From: Sisyra terminalis
Taxonomy: Eukaryota > Arthropoda > Insecta > Neuroptera > Sisyridae
Reading direction: 5' to 3'
Length of the DNA: 64,000 bases
Assembly: GCA_958496175.1 (NCBI GenBank)
Contig: OY292274.1
Span: 65,730,630 to 65,794,629 of the forward strand
In this document: piece by piece, positions 1 to 12,457 of the stretch
Layout: every line of letters begins with the position of its first letter
How positions within the stretch are numbered: position 1 is the first letter of the stretch
Made by a program: the position numbers and the translations under genes
The notes under the pieces: generated by a model
What the model saw: only the letters and a program-made list of their open reading frames with translations
The model's database searches: none
Told to the model about the DNA's origin: nothing

Positions 1-769
1 TTAAGCAGAAAATTTTACACAGAATCATCCTTAACGTAACTGCATCAAAGGAATTTTCATTTAGTGGCTAGATCCTTGGAAAATCAAAACGGGAAGTTAA
101 CGAGGTAAAAATGCATGCACCAATTTAGCCCTGAAATTTATCGTTTTCGAAGGATGGCTTTTCCTTATAAGGACATGTTTATGAAACGGATTCATTAACA
201 ATACCCTCACGTGAGTAGGAATGTGAAAAAATTTTTGTCCTGTGTGCAAAAGGACACTCACAATATCGATTCAAAGTTTCAAAAAGGACCTTTTTCAATT
301 GCTTAAAAAGGATATAAGGAGTGGGTTTATTCGGTGAAATTAAGCAGAAAATTTTACACAGAATCATCCTTAACGTAACTGCATCAAAGGAATTTTCATT
401 TAGTGGCTAGATCCTTGGAAAATCAAAACGGGAAGTTAACGAGGTAAAAATGCATGCACCAATTTAGCCCTGAAATTTATCGTTTTCGAAGGATGGCTTT
501 TCCTTATAAGGACATGTTTATGAAACGGATTCATTAACAATACCCTCACGTGAGTAGGAATGTGAAAAAATTTTTGTCCTGTGTGCAAAAGGACACTCAC
601 AATATCGACTCAAAATTTCAAAAAGGACCTTTTTCAATCGCTTAAAAAGGATATAAGGAGTGGGTTTATTCGGTGAAATTAAGCAGAAAATTTTACACAG
701 AATCATCCTTAACGTAACTGCATCAAAGGAATTTTCATTTAGTGGCTAGATCCTTGGAAAATCAAAACG
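1..769. repeat. 339-bp tandem satellite, cut by the left edge of the window
   Basis: The word TTAAGCAGAAAATTTTACAC recurs at 1, 340 and 679, giving an exact 339-bp period. Two full units and an 89-bp partial third are visible. Copies 1 and 2 differ at only a few bases, so the array is young or homogenised. It ends abruptly at about 769, after AATCAAAACG. Each unit carries a 62-codon open frame on the minus strand. It is repeated because the DNA is repeated and shows no sign of being a gene. The array lies 1.1 kb past the 3' end of the aquaporin gene, so satellite may continue beyond the window. Confidence 0.95.
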
Positions 770-1836
770 AAAATTAAGAAGTTGCCAAATTCAAAATTTA
801 CGTATGCGTGAACTTTGAAACGAATTATTATCTTTAATCAAAAATTTTAATTATTAAAATTGAAATGGGATGATAGGGCTTAAAATTTATCGTTTTTTAT
901 TTGATTTTACATGTTATATTGTATTACATATATTTTGTTAAAATATTTAAATACGTTCTTTAATTCAACAAGACTTTTTATCATAAATATTTTTTAAAGG
1001 ATTCATATTTATGGTTTTATTTTCCATGTTAAACAGCGACATTTATGCTGACATTTCTATTAAAATAATTGTTTCAATTGACAATAAATTGCAATCTTCT
1101 TTTTTTCTATTCTTCGTGATATTTTCATTAATTTCGTGCAACTATATATAAAAGCGATTTGTTCTTTCAAAAAAAAAAAAAAATATACTTAAGTAAGCTG
1201 TTCAATAATTATCGTCGAAGATATTATTAGAAACTTTTATTCATGAATACAACAACCGAATTCATCATGTTTTTTAACTTCAATAATTTAAACACTTAAA
1301 AAGGGTAATAGTAAAATATATAATATCTGAAGAGAAGACAACAAGTATTTAACGTATTGAAGATTAAAAAAAATATTTGATTTCTACAGTAAAATATCAA
1401 AATTTCTAATATTTTATCCGTAATTTTCAATCAATCTACTCAAACTCAAGAAATTTAAATATTTCACAAAAATAGCGATTTATATTATATATAAATAAGT
1501 AAATATAATTCTGATTTTCATACTTAAATTTTAAATGTCACGATTCATTAATGTTATCAAAAAATATTTTTAATTTTTAACAATTGCTGCCCTTTACATA
1601 AAGGTCATTAGGTCAATATAACAAAAATGCCTTATCTCAACTAAAATCATAGATTTCAATTGATTAAATTTCAATTGCAACGGATAAAATCAATAAAATA
1701 TATTTCTGGTTATCTCTTTGGTATTGGCATTAAAGTATGAAACGATTAAAATCTATGTTACACATATTTGTTTAGTTTTAACATTTATTTGATACATTAA
1801 TTGGGAATAAAGCCCAATGAAAGTATATGAAGGTCC
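770..1836. other. AT-rich sequence 3' of the aquaporin gene, no gene seen
   Basis: Low-complexity AT-rich DNA with homopolymer runs. No open frame of coding character, RNA gene or repeat unit was recognised. The part nearest 1815-1836 should hold the cleavage site of the aquaporin mRNA. Confidence 0.6.
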
Positions 1837-1842
1837 TTTATT
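1837..1842 (-). terminator. Polyadenylation signal of the aquaporin gene
   Basis: AATAAA on the minus strand, 41 nt past the TGA stop at 1883. It is the first canonical hexamer after the stop, so the 3' UTR would be short, ending near 1815-1825. Confidence 0.6.
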
Positions 1843-1882
1843 CAAAACTAGCAATGTTTGAGAAATTTTCTGTATCTTGAGA

Positions 1883-4800
1883 TCAAGCATGATATTTGGC
1901 CGCCGGATTTGTGGTCAGTGGCACGCCTTCGGCCTCCTCACGTTTCGGCGGCAAAGGCTTCACGAAAACGTATCGGTACAGGGTGGTGAAGAAAAACGCG
2001 GCACTGATTGGTCCAACCCAATAAACCTACAAGAAATTCCAATTAAAAAAAAAATTCACATTGTTTTTACAACAAATGATTGGTCTTTTGAATTTCAATT
2101 AAACTTTTACCCAATGTTGTTGCCAATCGTTATTGAACAGTGCTGGAGCCAATGAACGCACGGGATTCATACTGCAACCAGTATAAGGTCCCTAAAAAAA
2201 ATTAAATCAATACAATTTCCTATTTTCCTTTAAAAAAAGGACTTACAGTAATCAAAGCTAAAATTCCGACAGTGAATCCAAAACGTAATGGAACCGAATC
2301 ATGTTTATCCGCATTTCGATTATCCCAAACTCCACAGCAAACCAAAACTAAGGCACCAGTTGCAAAAAATTCAACCAACATAGCCTGAAAACAATAAATT
2401 AAATTTTATTATAATAAATATTAGGCTGATTCAAAAAAAATTATGAGTTTTTTTCCTTTATTATATCGAAAATATTGTTGGGAATGAAAAAACAAACCTG
2501 TGAAAGTATAAGCTCTTAATATTAATATTAAGAGGTGCCGCATCGCAAATTTCGATTTTCCATTTAAATAACATGGGAACAATATTCTCTTGCACTTTGG
2601 AATGTTATAGCTCACGTTGTTGACGACAATATTTCGGAATGACCCAAGTATATTCTTGTAGAAAATTGAACGATCTACAAAAAAGGTCTCGTACAAGTTT
2701 TCGATATATTTATTCCTTCAAAAGTTATTCGAGGCCAAAGTTGAACTAAAGAGAAATTTTAATGTTTTTTTCAATTTTTTGACGCAACCAACAAGTTTAT
2801 GAGAAAATTTTGTGGGACATTTTTTGTAGAGCACTTATTTTCCTACAATTTTTCTCAATAAAAGTTTTTGATATTTTTCACAGGCCCTAAATTATTTGCG
2901 TTAAACTGAAAATTCCCTGAATTATTATATTTTTGACATAACAAATATTTTTTTATTTTAATTAAATAACTTAGGACCTGTGAAAAATATCAAAAACTCT
3001 TATAAAAATTAGTTATAGGAAAAAAAGTGCTCTACAAAAAATGTCCCATAAAATTTTCTCATAAAATTGATGGTTGCGTCAAAAAATTGAAAAAATATAA
3101 AAATTTCTCTTTAGTTCAACTTTGATTTCGAATAACTTTTGAAGAAATAAATATATCAAAAACTTGTACAAGACCTTTTTTGTAGATCGTTCAATTTTCT
3201 ACAAGAATATACCTTGGTCATTTCTAAATATTGTCACCAATTTGAGCTGTAAAATTCCAAAGTGCAAGAGAATATTGTTCCCATGTTATTTAAATGGAAA
3301 ATCGAAATTTGCGATGCGGCACCTCTCAATATTAATATTTAGAACCTTAACTTTCGATATTAGTAGAAAATTAAACGATCTACAAGAAAGGTGTCGTACA
3401 AGTTTTTGATAAATTTATTCCTCCAAAAGTTATTCGAGGTCCAAGTTGAACTAAAGAGAAATTTTAATATTTTTTTAATTTTTTAAGCAACCATCAATTT
3501 TATGAGAAAATTCTATTGAACATTTTTTGTAGGGCATTTTTTTTCCAATAACTTATCTCTATAAAAGTTTTTGATATTTTTTACAGGTCCTAAGTTATTT
3601 GCATTAAACATTAAAAGTTATTTGCATAAAATTTGCAATGAAAATTCCCTGAATTATTATATTTTTAACATAAAATTTTTTATTTCTATTTTAATTAAAT
3701 AACTTAGAGCCAGTGAAAAATATCAAAAACTTTTAAAGAGATAAGTTTTACGAAAAAAAAGTGCTCTGCAAAAAATGTCCTATGAAATTTTCTCATAAAA
3801 TTGATGGTTGGGTCAAAAAATTGAAAAAATATTTAAATTTCTCTTTGACCTCGAATAACTTTTGAAGGAATAAATATATCAAAAACTTGTACAAGACCTT
3901 TTTTGTAGATCGTTCAATTTTCTACTAGAATATACCTTGGTCATTCCGAAATATTGTCACCAACGTGAGCTATAAAATTCCAAAGTGCAAGAGAATATTG
4001 TTCCCATTTTATTGAAATGGAAAATCGAAATTTGCGATGCGGCACCTCTTAATATTAATATTAAGAGCTTAAACTTTCACAGGACTTTTTTTTTGTAATT
4101 CCCAACAATATTTTCGATATAATTAAGAAAAAAAAATTCCACATTTTTTTTAAATCAGTCTAATATATATATTTTCAAAATTCTTACCTGATATCCTGCC
4201 AAGTATTGTTGCGGAACAGTGGTACAAACACCATGAATTATAACACTTTGATTGGTGGTAGGATCGATAACCATTTGAGCCATTGGCAAATAATCAGATG
4301 GTGTCACAGCCTAAAAAATAATATCCTTAAAAGTTTTGAATTGCACAAATATTAGGACAAGAAGAAAAGCGAACTAATTGGATCATATTTTCCCCCAAAA
4401 AAAAAATGGATTCATGCTTGAAAAACAAAGAAGAAGACTAATTAAAGGACTTGTTAAAAAGATAAATGAAATTGAACTATATTTAAAGTGTCTCCCTGGA
4501 AAATTGTTTCCAAACCTATACCTTTAATACGAGAAAGCCAAGAAGAGCACCAATGGTTTGCGACACAAAATATAACGGAGCCATTAAAAGTGGTAAATCC
4601 CCAAATATTACTGCAGCAATTGTGACGGCAGGATTGATGTGTGATCCGGAAATATGACCAAAGATCTACAAAAAAAAAATGTGATTTGTAACTTTGGTGA
4701 TTTAAAATATTTTTTTAACCCTTTAAGAAATGAAAATCCAAAAAATCAAACCCACCTGAACGATAAACATAACTGCTAAACCAAACGACATACAAATGTT

Positions 4801-5070
4801 AAAATGATTCGGAATTCCTCCAGGTTGAATTTTATCCACACAACTCATACATCCGAAAAACACCAACATTCCAGTGCCGATAATTTCACCAAAGCATCTT
4901 ATCGCCTTCTCCTTATTGTCGGGTAATTCTTGCACCATTTTCTTGAAACCTGGGAACAAAAAAAATAATATTATAAAATAAAAAAATCATAATTCCCATA
5001 ATTCCACTTAAGTTACACCTAATTCCTCCAGATATTTTCTCCAAAAAATTCTTTCATTTCCACTAGCCAT
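1883..5070 (-). CDS. Aquaporin of the insect entomoglyceroporin type, seven coding exons
   Basis: Membrane channel for water and/or small solutes such as glycerol. Exons in order of transcription: 5019-5070, 4756-4949, 4522-4665, 4188-4310, 2247-2384, 2111-2191, 1883-2026. All junctions are GT/AG; intron 1 is phase 1 and the rest phase 0. The product is 291 residues, normal for the family. Visible marks: helix 1 [28 protein letters not shown] with the first NPA at residues 93-95; [10 protein letters not shown] with the second box as NPV at 226-228. By spacing from the NPA boxes the selectivity filter is F73, A214, C223, R229. The alanine takes the place of the histidine of water-selective aquaporins, as in entomoglyceroporins. 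The tail is short, with a KPLPPKRE stretch. The ATG at 5070 was chosen because its exon ends in phase 1 and joins exon 2 in frame. M22 in exon 2 is an alternative start. Family call firm; subfamily inferred from motifs. Confidence 0.93.
2424..4160. mobile_element. Fold-back element family A, copy 1, in an aquaporin intron
   Basis: Fills most of the 1.8-kb intron between aquaporin exons 4 and 5. Ends read TAGGCTGATTC and AATCAGTCTA. Inside are inverted arms of about 450-500 bp: left arm to ~2930, right arm ~2960-3350, then a second partial left arm (~3365-3640) and a right arm (~3700-4160). It therefore looks like one element with an internal arm duplication, 1.74 kb against ~1.0 kb for the intact copies. 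Eight flanking bases on each side (ATAAATAT, ATATATAT) match at 6 of 8. The 60-90-codon open frames in it recur in every copy and are arm sequence, not genes. Confidence 0.85.
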
Positions 5071-5663
5071 TGTTATAAAAAGTTATATCTACGTATCAAA
5101 GAATCGCAACAATTAAGATCCGTACGATTGCTCGTAACAATTGCAAGTGTAAATACTTTAACGTCCAAACTATTCGATTTAATAAAACTCCATTCGCCAA
5201 TTAAATGCTTATAAATATATTTCTCTTAATATAATTAAATTTTGGCGGTCTGAGGCTGTCTGTACCACATATCAATTTACAGCTGATTAAATAATATTTA
5301 AAGACGATCATATCGTACTTAACATGTACAATGGACCATTGCATTATTTTTCAACAGTTTAAAAAAAACATTCCCTCCTAAACAACCACTTGTTGATACT
5401 GGCCAAAGACACGCGCAAAAAAAAATCGATCAAAGTATGTCTAGTTTTTTTTTCAACCCTTAATTTTCATTGATTTATTTTGTCTTCGGTTGGGTGATTG
5501 GGAATCAACATTCCTCTATCTACCACTTGTAGGATTCAATTGGGAAAAGTTTTCCGTCTCTTTTCCTCTAGAATGATTTCATTATAGGCTTGCCTATGGA
5601 TAGAGAGGAATTTAAGACGTTCGATGTAAAATTAAATGGCGTAGAAGTTGTGATATGGTAAAC
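5071..5663. other. Region upstream of the proximal aquaporin first exon
   Basis: No open frame of coding character. As the sequence immediately 5' of the exon holding the ATG at 5070 it must carry the leader, and possibly a promoter, of that isoform. AT-rich TATA-like words occur near 5210, but I could not pair one with an initiator at convincing spacing. Confidence 0.4.
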
Positions 5664-5768
5664 CAGTGGATCTTAACCTGGGTTCAATCGAACTCCTGGT
5701 GGTTGGTGAGTCAGTCTCACGGGTTTGGTGGAGGTCTGAACATACCTCCGATTCGTATGACCTATGTA
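5664..5768 (+). mobile_element. End of a hAT-type non-autonomous element
   Basis: Begins CCAGTGGATCTTAACCTGGG and continues with a GTTCAATCGAACTCC segment. This matches the terminal layout of a widespread hAT-derived repeat (CAGTGGTTCTTAACC...). Only this end is recognisable. The 320-bp satellite begins right after it, so the rest of the element was lost or replaced. Confidence 0.5.
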
Positions 5769-5769
5769 T

Positions 5770-8700
5770 AAATAAATCCCTATGTTTCAAATTCGAAACA
5801 TAAAAATTTTTGTCAAAAAAAAAACCGTGGGTTCACCATCGTTGATTTTTCTAGAAAATCGTAAAATTTCAAAAAAAAATTATTATTATGGATGCCAATC
5901 GAAAGTATACGTCCATCTGTGCATGCTGTGCAAATTTTTCCGAAAACAAAGCTCTTTTAAGGGATGAAATCGACGATCAAAGTGCCAGAAGAACTCATCA
6001 ACCCATCTTATCTTTAACCACTTGTAACATCGTTATATAAGGGATGATTTTCGAAACAAGGGCAGTTTCGTGTTCGTAACAATGTATTAAACGATAATAT
6101 AACAATCTTTTTCGAATTCGAAACATAAAATTTTTTAGTCAAAAAAAACCGTGGGTTAACCATCGTTGATTCTTCACGAAAATTGTCAAAATTTAAAAAA
6201 CAAACTTTATGGATGCCAATCGAAAGTAAACGTTCATCTGTGCATTCTGTGCAAATTTTTCCAAAAACAAAGCTCTTTTAAGGGATGAAATCGCCCATCA
6301 AAGTGCCAGAAGAAATCATCAAACCATCAAAACTTCAATCCCATGTAACATCGTTAAATAAGGGATGATTTTCAAACCAAGCAGAGTTTAGGATTCGAAC
6401 AAATGTATTGAACGATAATATAACAATCTTTTTCGAATTCGAAACAAACAAAATTTTCACCAAAAAAAAACCGTGGGTTAACTATAGTTGTTTTTTCACG
6501 AAAATCGTCCAATTTCAAATTTTTTTTTTAGATGCCCATCGAAAGTATACGTCCATACGTATATTCTGTGCAATTTTTTCCGAAAACAAACCTCGTTTAA
6601 GGGATGAAATCGACCATCAAAGTTGCAGAAGAAATTATCAAACCAGCCAAAGATCAATCGTATATAACATTGTTATATAAGGGATGATTTTCGAACCAAG
6701 GGCAGTTTCGGGTTCGTAGCATTGTATATACCATCGTTGATTTCTCACGAAAACCGTCAAGTTTCAAAAAAAAATTTTAAGGATGCCAATCGAAAGTATA
6801 CGTCCATCTGTGTATTCCGTGCAAATTTTTCCGAAAACAAAGATCGTTTAAGGGATGAAATCGACTATCAACGTGCCAGAAGAAATCATCAAACCATCTA
6901 AATTTAAATCGCATGTAATATCGTTAAATTTTCGCACCAAATACAGTTAACTATTCGTAACAATGTATCAAACGATAATGTAACAATCGAATTCGAATTC
7001 GAAGCTAAAAAAAATTTTACCAAAAAAATCCGTGAGTTAATCGTTAATTTTTCACGAAAATCGTCAAATTTCAAAGATGATTTTTATCGATGGCAATGGA
7101 AAATAAACGTTCACCCGTACATGGTGTACAATTTTTTTCAAAAACAAACCACTTTTAAGGGATGAAATCGACCATCAAAGTGGCAGAAAAAATCTTAGAA
7201 AACCATCCAAACTTCAATCTCATGTAGCATCGTCAAATAAGGGATGATTTTCGAATCAAGAGCAGTTTCGTGTTCGTAACAATGTATTAAACGATAATAT
7301 ATCAATCTTTTTTGAATTCGAAGCAAAAATATTTTTCACCAAAAAAAACCGTGGGTTAACTGGTTGATTTTTAACGAAAATCGTCAAATTTCAAAAATTA
7401 TTTTTAAGGATGCCAATCAAAAATATAAGTCCATCCGTACATGCTGTGTATTTTTTTCAGAAAACAAACCACAGGGATTAAGGGACCACTTAAGGGATTA
7501 AATCGACCATGGAAGTGCTAGAAGAAATCATCAAATAATCCAAACTTCAATCCCATGTAACATCGTTAAATAAGGGATGATTTTCAAACCAATTGAAAAT
7601 GATTTTCACTTTCGAACCAAAAAATTTTTTAGTCAAAAAAAACCGTGGGTTATCATATCGTTGATTTTTCACGAAAATCATTAAACATCAAAAAAAAATT
7701 AAGCATACCAATCGAAAGTATACGTCCATCTATGCATTCTGTGCAATTTTTTCCGAAAACAAAGCTCGTTTAAGGGATGAAATCGACCATGAAAGTGGCA
7801 GAAGAAATCATAAAACCATCTAAACTTGAATCCCATGTAACATCGTTAAATAAGGGATGATTTTCAAACCAAGCAGAGTTTAGGATTCGAAAAATGTATT
7901 GAACGATAATATAACAATCTTTTCGAATTCGAAACAGAAAAAATTTCACCAAAAAAAAAAACCGTGGGTTAACCATTGTTATGTTTCACGAAAATCGTCA
8001 AATTTTAAGGTTGGTTTTTAATGATACCAATCGAAAGTACAAGAACACCCGTACATACTGTGCAAATTTTTCAGAAAACAAACCACGTTTAAGGGCTGAA
8101 ATTGCCCATTAAAATGCCAGAAGAAATCGTCAAACCATCCAAAGTTCAATCGCATGGAACATCGTTATATAAGGGATGATTTTCGAATCAAGAGCAGTTT
8201 CGTGTTCGTAACAACGTATTAAACGATAATATATCAATCTTTTTTGAATTCGAAACAAAAATATTTTTCACCAAAAAAAACCGTGGGTTAACTATTGTTG
8301 ATTTTTCACGAAAATCGTCAAATTTCAAAAATTGCTTTTAAGGATGCCAATCGAAAATATAAGTCCATCCGTACATGCTGTGTATTTTTTTCAGAAAACA
8401 AACCACATTTAAGGGATTAAATCGACCATCGAAGTGCCAGAAGAAATCATCAAATAATCCAAACTTCAATCCCATGTAACATCGTTAAATAAGGGATGAT
8501 TTTCAAACCAATTGAAAATGATTTTCACTTTCGAACCAAAAAATTTTTTAGTCAAAAAAAACCGTGGGTTATCATATCGTTGATTTTTCACGAAAATCAT
8601 TAAACATCAAAAAAAAAAAATTAAGCATACCAATCGAAAGTATACGTCCATCTATGCATTCTGTGCAAATTTTTCCGAAAACAAAGCTCGTTTAAGGGAT

Positions 8701-8993
8701 GAAATCGACCATGAAAGTGGCAGAAGAAATCATAAAACCATCTAAACTTGAATCCCATGTAACATCGTTAAATAAGGGATGATTTTCAAACCAAGCAGAG
8801 TTTAGGATTCGAATAATGCATTGAACGATAATATAACAATCTTTTTCGAATTCGAAACAAAAAAACTTTTCCATAAAAGAAACCGTGGGTTAACCATTGT
8901 TATTTTTCACTAAAATCGTCAAATTTTAAGGGTCGTTTTTTATGATGTCAATCGAAAGTACAAGTCCATCCGTACATGCTGTGCAAATTTTAG
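5770..8993. repeat. ~320-bp satellite, about ten monomers, with a higher-order duplication
   Basis: The word CCGTGGGTT (with variants) recurs at 5825, 6148, 6471, 7030, 7350, 7643, 7962, 8281, 8562 and 8883. Full monomers are 319-323 bp and deleted ones 281-293 bp. The monomer near 6720 has lost the anchor word. Monomers also share GGATGCCAATCGAAAGTA and TAAGGGATGATTTTC. The three-monomer stretch from 7350 is repeated from 8281, including private variants such as a shortened monomer with AATTGAAAATGATTTTC, so a ~0.92-0.93 kb higher-order unit has duplicated. Open frames here are repeat shadows. The block lies 0.7 kb upstream of the proximal aquaporin first exon. Confidence 0.93.
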
Positions 8994-10039
8994 TGTCTGT
9001 ATTGTATGTATGTATGTCTGTTTAAGGCTGTCTGTATTAAAATAAATGGTTATATTGTTTTATGTCTGGAAAGAAATCCTAACGAACCCGTCGAAATAAA
9101 TAAAATATCCCTAAAAACCATATATATGTTAGGATCGTAGTAGTTTTGCAACAAAACAAAAGCAATATGAAATGCAACTATAGCACTTAAAATCGAGTTT
9201 ATTAAGTAACTGCATTTACAAAAGTATAAACAAAATAGTTTTGATATATCGAAAATCTTTTGTGTAGTTTTATATATTAAATAATTACCACACACAGTAG
9301 AAGTGAACTTTATTATAATTGCAATATATGTTTTTAATGTGGACAAAAATTATATCGAGTATATTATTTTGTTAATTACATCAAGCTTTATGTTAGCTAT
9401 AACATTGTTTTATTAATAAAAAGGCGTCAAATTCAAAATTAAACTTAACACTTTGCCTATTCGGATGTAACATAATTAACTTAATTATGATTTTTGTAAA
9501 AATGGTATTTTAAAAAAAATTATAATTTCAAGAAAGGTGACAACAATTAGAATGGCATTATTTGGACCTGCCTAACGATGGTATAGACAATATTGTTTTA
9601 AAATATAAGATTTTTATTTTTTCCTCCATATGACTTCTTTTGGAGCTCAAAGTTGAGCTTTATTCAAAAAAAAATTTTCAAAGAAAATATCATTTAAGGA
9701 CAATACTGATTTTTTTATGGAATCAGGAAGGTTAGCATTTTATCCACAAAAAATATCAGTTCTTAATCTGCACTTGGTTTTCCACAGGACCCAATTGAAA
9801 GTCGTAAAAATGACTAAAAATTCGACAAAATTCATATGGTCGCCATTTTATTTCTAATAGTTCTAGCCAAATTTTTGTTTGTAATATAGAATTTAAATTT
9901 TCTACCCTTTAAAATAAAGCAACAATCACTTCAATATCTATTTTGAGTGGAAAACTAGAGCCCAATACGTAAACACATAAAATTGAACAACTGTTGATTT
10001 CAAATGGCCTACTAATCAAAAAGTATGCACTACAAAAAA
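8994..10039. other. Intronic AT-rich sequence, nothing recognised
   Basis: Apart from a short TGTA microsatellite near 9005-9020, no coding, RNA or repeat structure is recognised. A 98-codon minus frame at 9050-9346 is hydrophobic and AT-driven with no family resemblance. Confidence 0.5.
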
Positions 10040-10535
10040 AATAAATGACGGTCTTAGTAGTTCTAGTACCCCCCAAAGATTATTGTTTATTTGATAATTT
10101 CATTTAGATTGGCTCTATAGTAAGATATATCTGTTTGGAAAGCATTTTTTTTTTCTGGAAAATTTTGGAAAATAAAATACCCAATTTCAAGTTTATTTAA
10201 AGATTATTTGTTTGGGATTTTTTTTTTTGAAATATTATAGCCTCCCATTAAGAAACCAATGAATATTTTTAACTCCAAAAAAAAAAAATAATCAAAAAAT
10301 AAATGACAGTCTTAGTAGTTCTAGTACCCCCAAAGTTTATTTTTTATTTGATAATTTCATTTAGATTGGCTCTATAGTCAGATATATCTGTTTGGAAAGC
10401 TTTTTTTTTTTTTAGGAAATTTTGGAGAATAAAATACCCAATTTTAAGTTTATTTAAAAATTATTTGTTTGGTTTTTTTTTTTAAATATTATAGCCTCCT
10501 ATTAACAAACCAATGTAAATTTTTAACTCCAAAAA
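10040..10535. repeat. Direct tandem duplication, 258-bp unit
   Basis: Two adjacent copies of a unit with GTCTTAGTAGTTCTAGTACC (10051 and 10309), TTGGCTCTATAGT, ATATCTGTTTGGAAAGC and an AATATTATAGCCTCC tail. Copies differ mainly in homopolymer lengths. Confidence 0.9.
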
Positions 10536-12457
10536 AAAAATTAATCTAAATTAATTTCTGACGCATTTCAATCGAATTGATTTTAATAAACAATTTCAAT
10601 ATAGTTCATATGCTATCCACTACAATTAGTTCAATGAACTTTATTTCATAACAATTATAACAAATAAAATAATTAACTTTTTTTAAATTTTTCAACCTCA
10701 TTTGCTACGCAAAACTTGAAAAAATTTGTATTTTCTTTTGAATCAAACTAAACCATTCCAAAAAAAAAAAAATGGAACCAAAATTTCATTGTCACGGTAA
10801 ATTTAAAGTTCAAAATTAATTACAATTTTTAAAAAAAAAAATGAATTAAACATTAGCTAATGACTTCGGTAAAACGAAACAAAAGGAAATTATAAATTCA
10901 TGACGAAATTCAATCATTTTTTTTTCCAATATTCATTATCAATGTCATAAATAAACAGCTGATTTTTTATTTACTGACTTAAGAAAATGATGAATTTTCG
11001 CAGAAAATTGTGAAATTAAAATTGATATAAAGTCATATTACAAGAAAACCGGTTTTGCAAATCAAATATCTACTAATTGTTTGGCAAGAATTAAATGTTT
11101 ACGTGAATTGTTGCACATAAATGGCCTACGTGATTTTCTTTACGTTACGATTGGTATACTATAATACTTGCAATCGAAAGTCATTAAAATTTTAAATCGA
11201 AATGAAGATATTCTTTTACTTTGATGATTAATAAGATAAATATAGTTGGAATCTATTTTTTTGAAGCTTTTTTTTTAAACTTTTATGACGCTAAAACTCA
11301 TCAGACCTGCCAATACCATAAATAAAAAACAAAGAATCCCTAATTTAGTATGATGAGTCTATATTAAGTACTTATCAGTGACCATAAATAATTTTTTTTA
11401 AATCTGATTTTATAATTTTCTTTTAGCTGGAAACTCATGAAATTTATGGTCAAATAAAATGCATGGATTCACTTGGCAAAATCATCGAAAAATCTATATG
11501 TATATTCAACTATGAACATATATTATGTTACATATACTTGGAGTACTTCATACAAAATTAGTACGTACCACGCAAAAATAATTTAGTTTGGTTTTGCGAA
11601 AACAAACAAATTAATTAGGCACTCAAAATAAAAATAGGTACCGCAAAGCAAAAATCATACAAGTGGTGCCAAAAAAGAGTTTACGGAAAATTCACTATAT
11701 TGTCGTATTAAATATAATGCGAGCTTATTCGCTTCCCGTCTTTATTGTGCTTTACTGTTTTTTTGCAGCTATGTTCATACTGTTTGTATCATTTGTGGTA
11801 CTGAAATATTATTTCTTTTAACTAAATGATATTTTCTCTTGAAAGTTTTTAGTTATTTAAGCTTTAGTTAAAAACCATTAATTTTTTAATATTTTTAAGA
11901 TTTTATTTCCTTGGGCACGTTAAATATATTTGTCGGTATGAAAATAAATTGATTTAGTACATCATGAAGTTAGTTCCAACTAAAATCTAAGAACTCTATG
12001 GAAAAACATGGCCATCCATTTTTCACGTGCTCGATTTTCATATTTAAATTTGGAAGATTAAATTTATGCTAATGAAATTATACTTCTTAAGCGGCGTTAT
12101 AAAAAACTAATCACATTTGATATTAAAAGCAAAAATTGTATTTATAATATATAATTATATATAAACTATATACAGTTTTGAGGTTTATTGAGGTTATATA
12201 TATCTCATTATTTCATAACCTTTCTTTAAAGAAAGAAAGAGACAGACCTACTTGTCTATCTTTGTCGACGTATATGCATACATATTACATGCGTTTGCCT
12301 ATTATAATGAGAATTAAAATGCATTTATAAGAATTAAATTTTTTTAAAATCATTCAATGCAATATTTAAAATAAAATAAGGAAAGTCGACTAATACTTTA
12401 AATAACATTATATTTTTCTATATTAGAAATAAAAAATAAGTTTCAATACATAGATAT
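10536..12457. other. Intronic sequence, no gene or repeat recognised
   Basis: Homopolymer-rich AT sequence. No exon-like open segment with good splice sites and no repeat shared with the rest of the window was noticed. Confidence 0.45.

Noticed and set aside
1877..2155. A 92-codon plus-strand frame over the end of the aquaporin gene
   Set aside because: It is the antisense shadow of aquaporin exons 6 and 7, which splice and translate cleanly on the minus strand.
4938..4959. Taking the aquaporin start inside the exon 2 region, including a TTG at 4959
   Set aside because: 4950-4959 is intron (TTGTTCCCAG acceptor). The ATG at 4938 (M22) is possible, but the upstream ATG exon at 5070 joins in frame with proper splice sites.
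5782..8874. Open frames of 60-90 codons inside the 320-bp satellite
   Set aside because: They recur with the monomer period, are broken by indels in other monomers, and occur on both strands.
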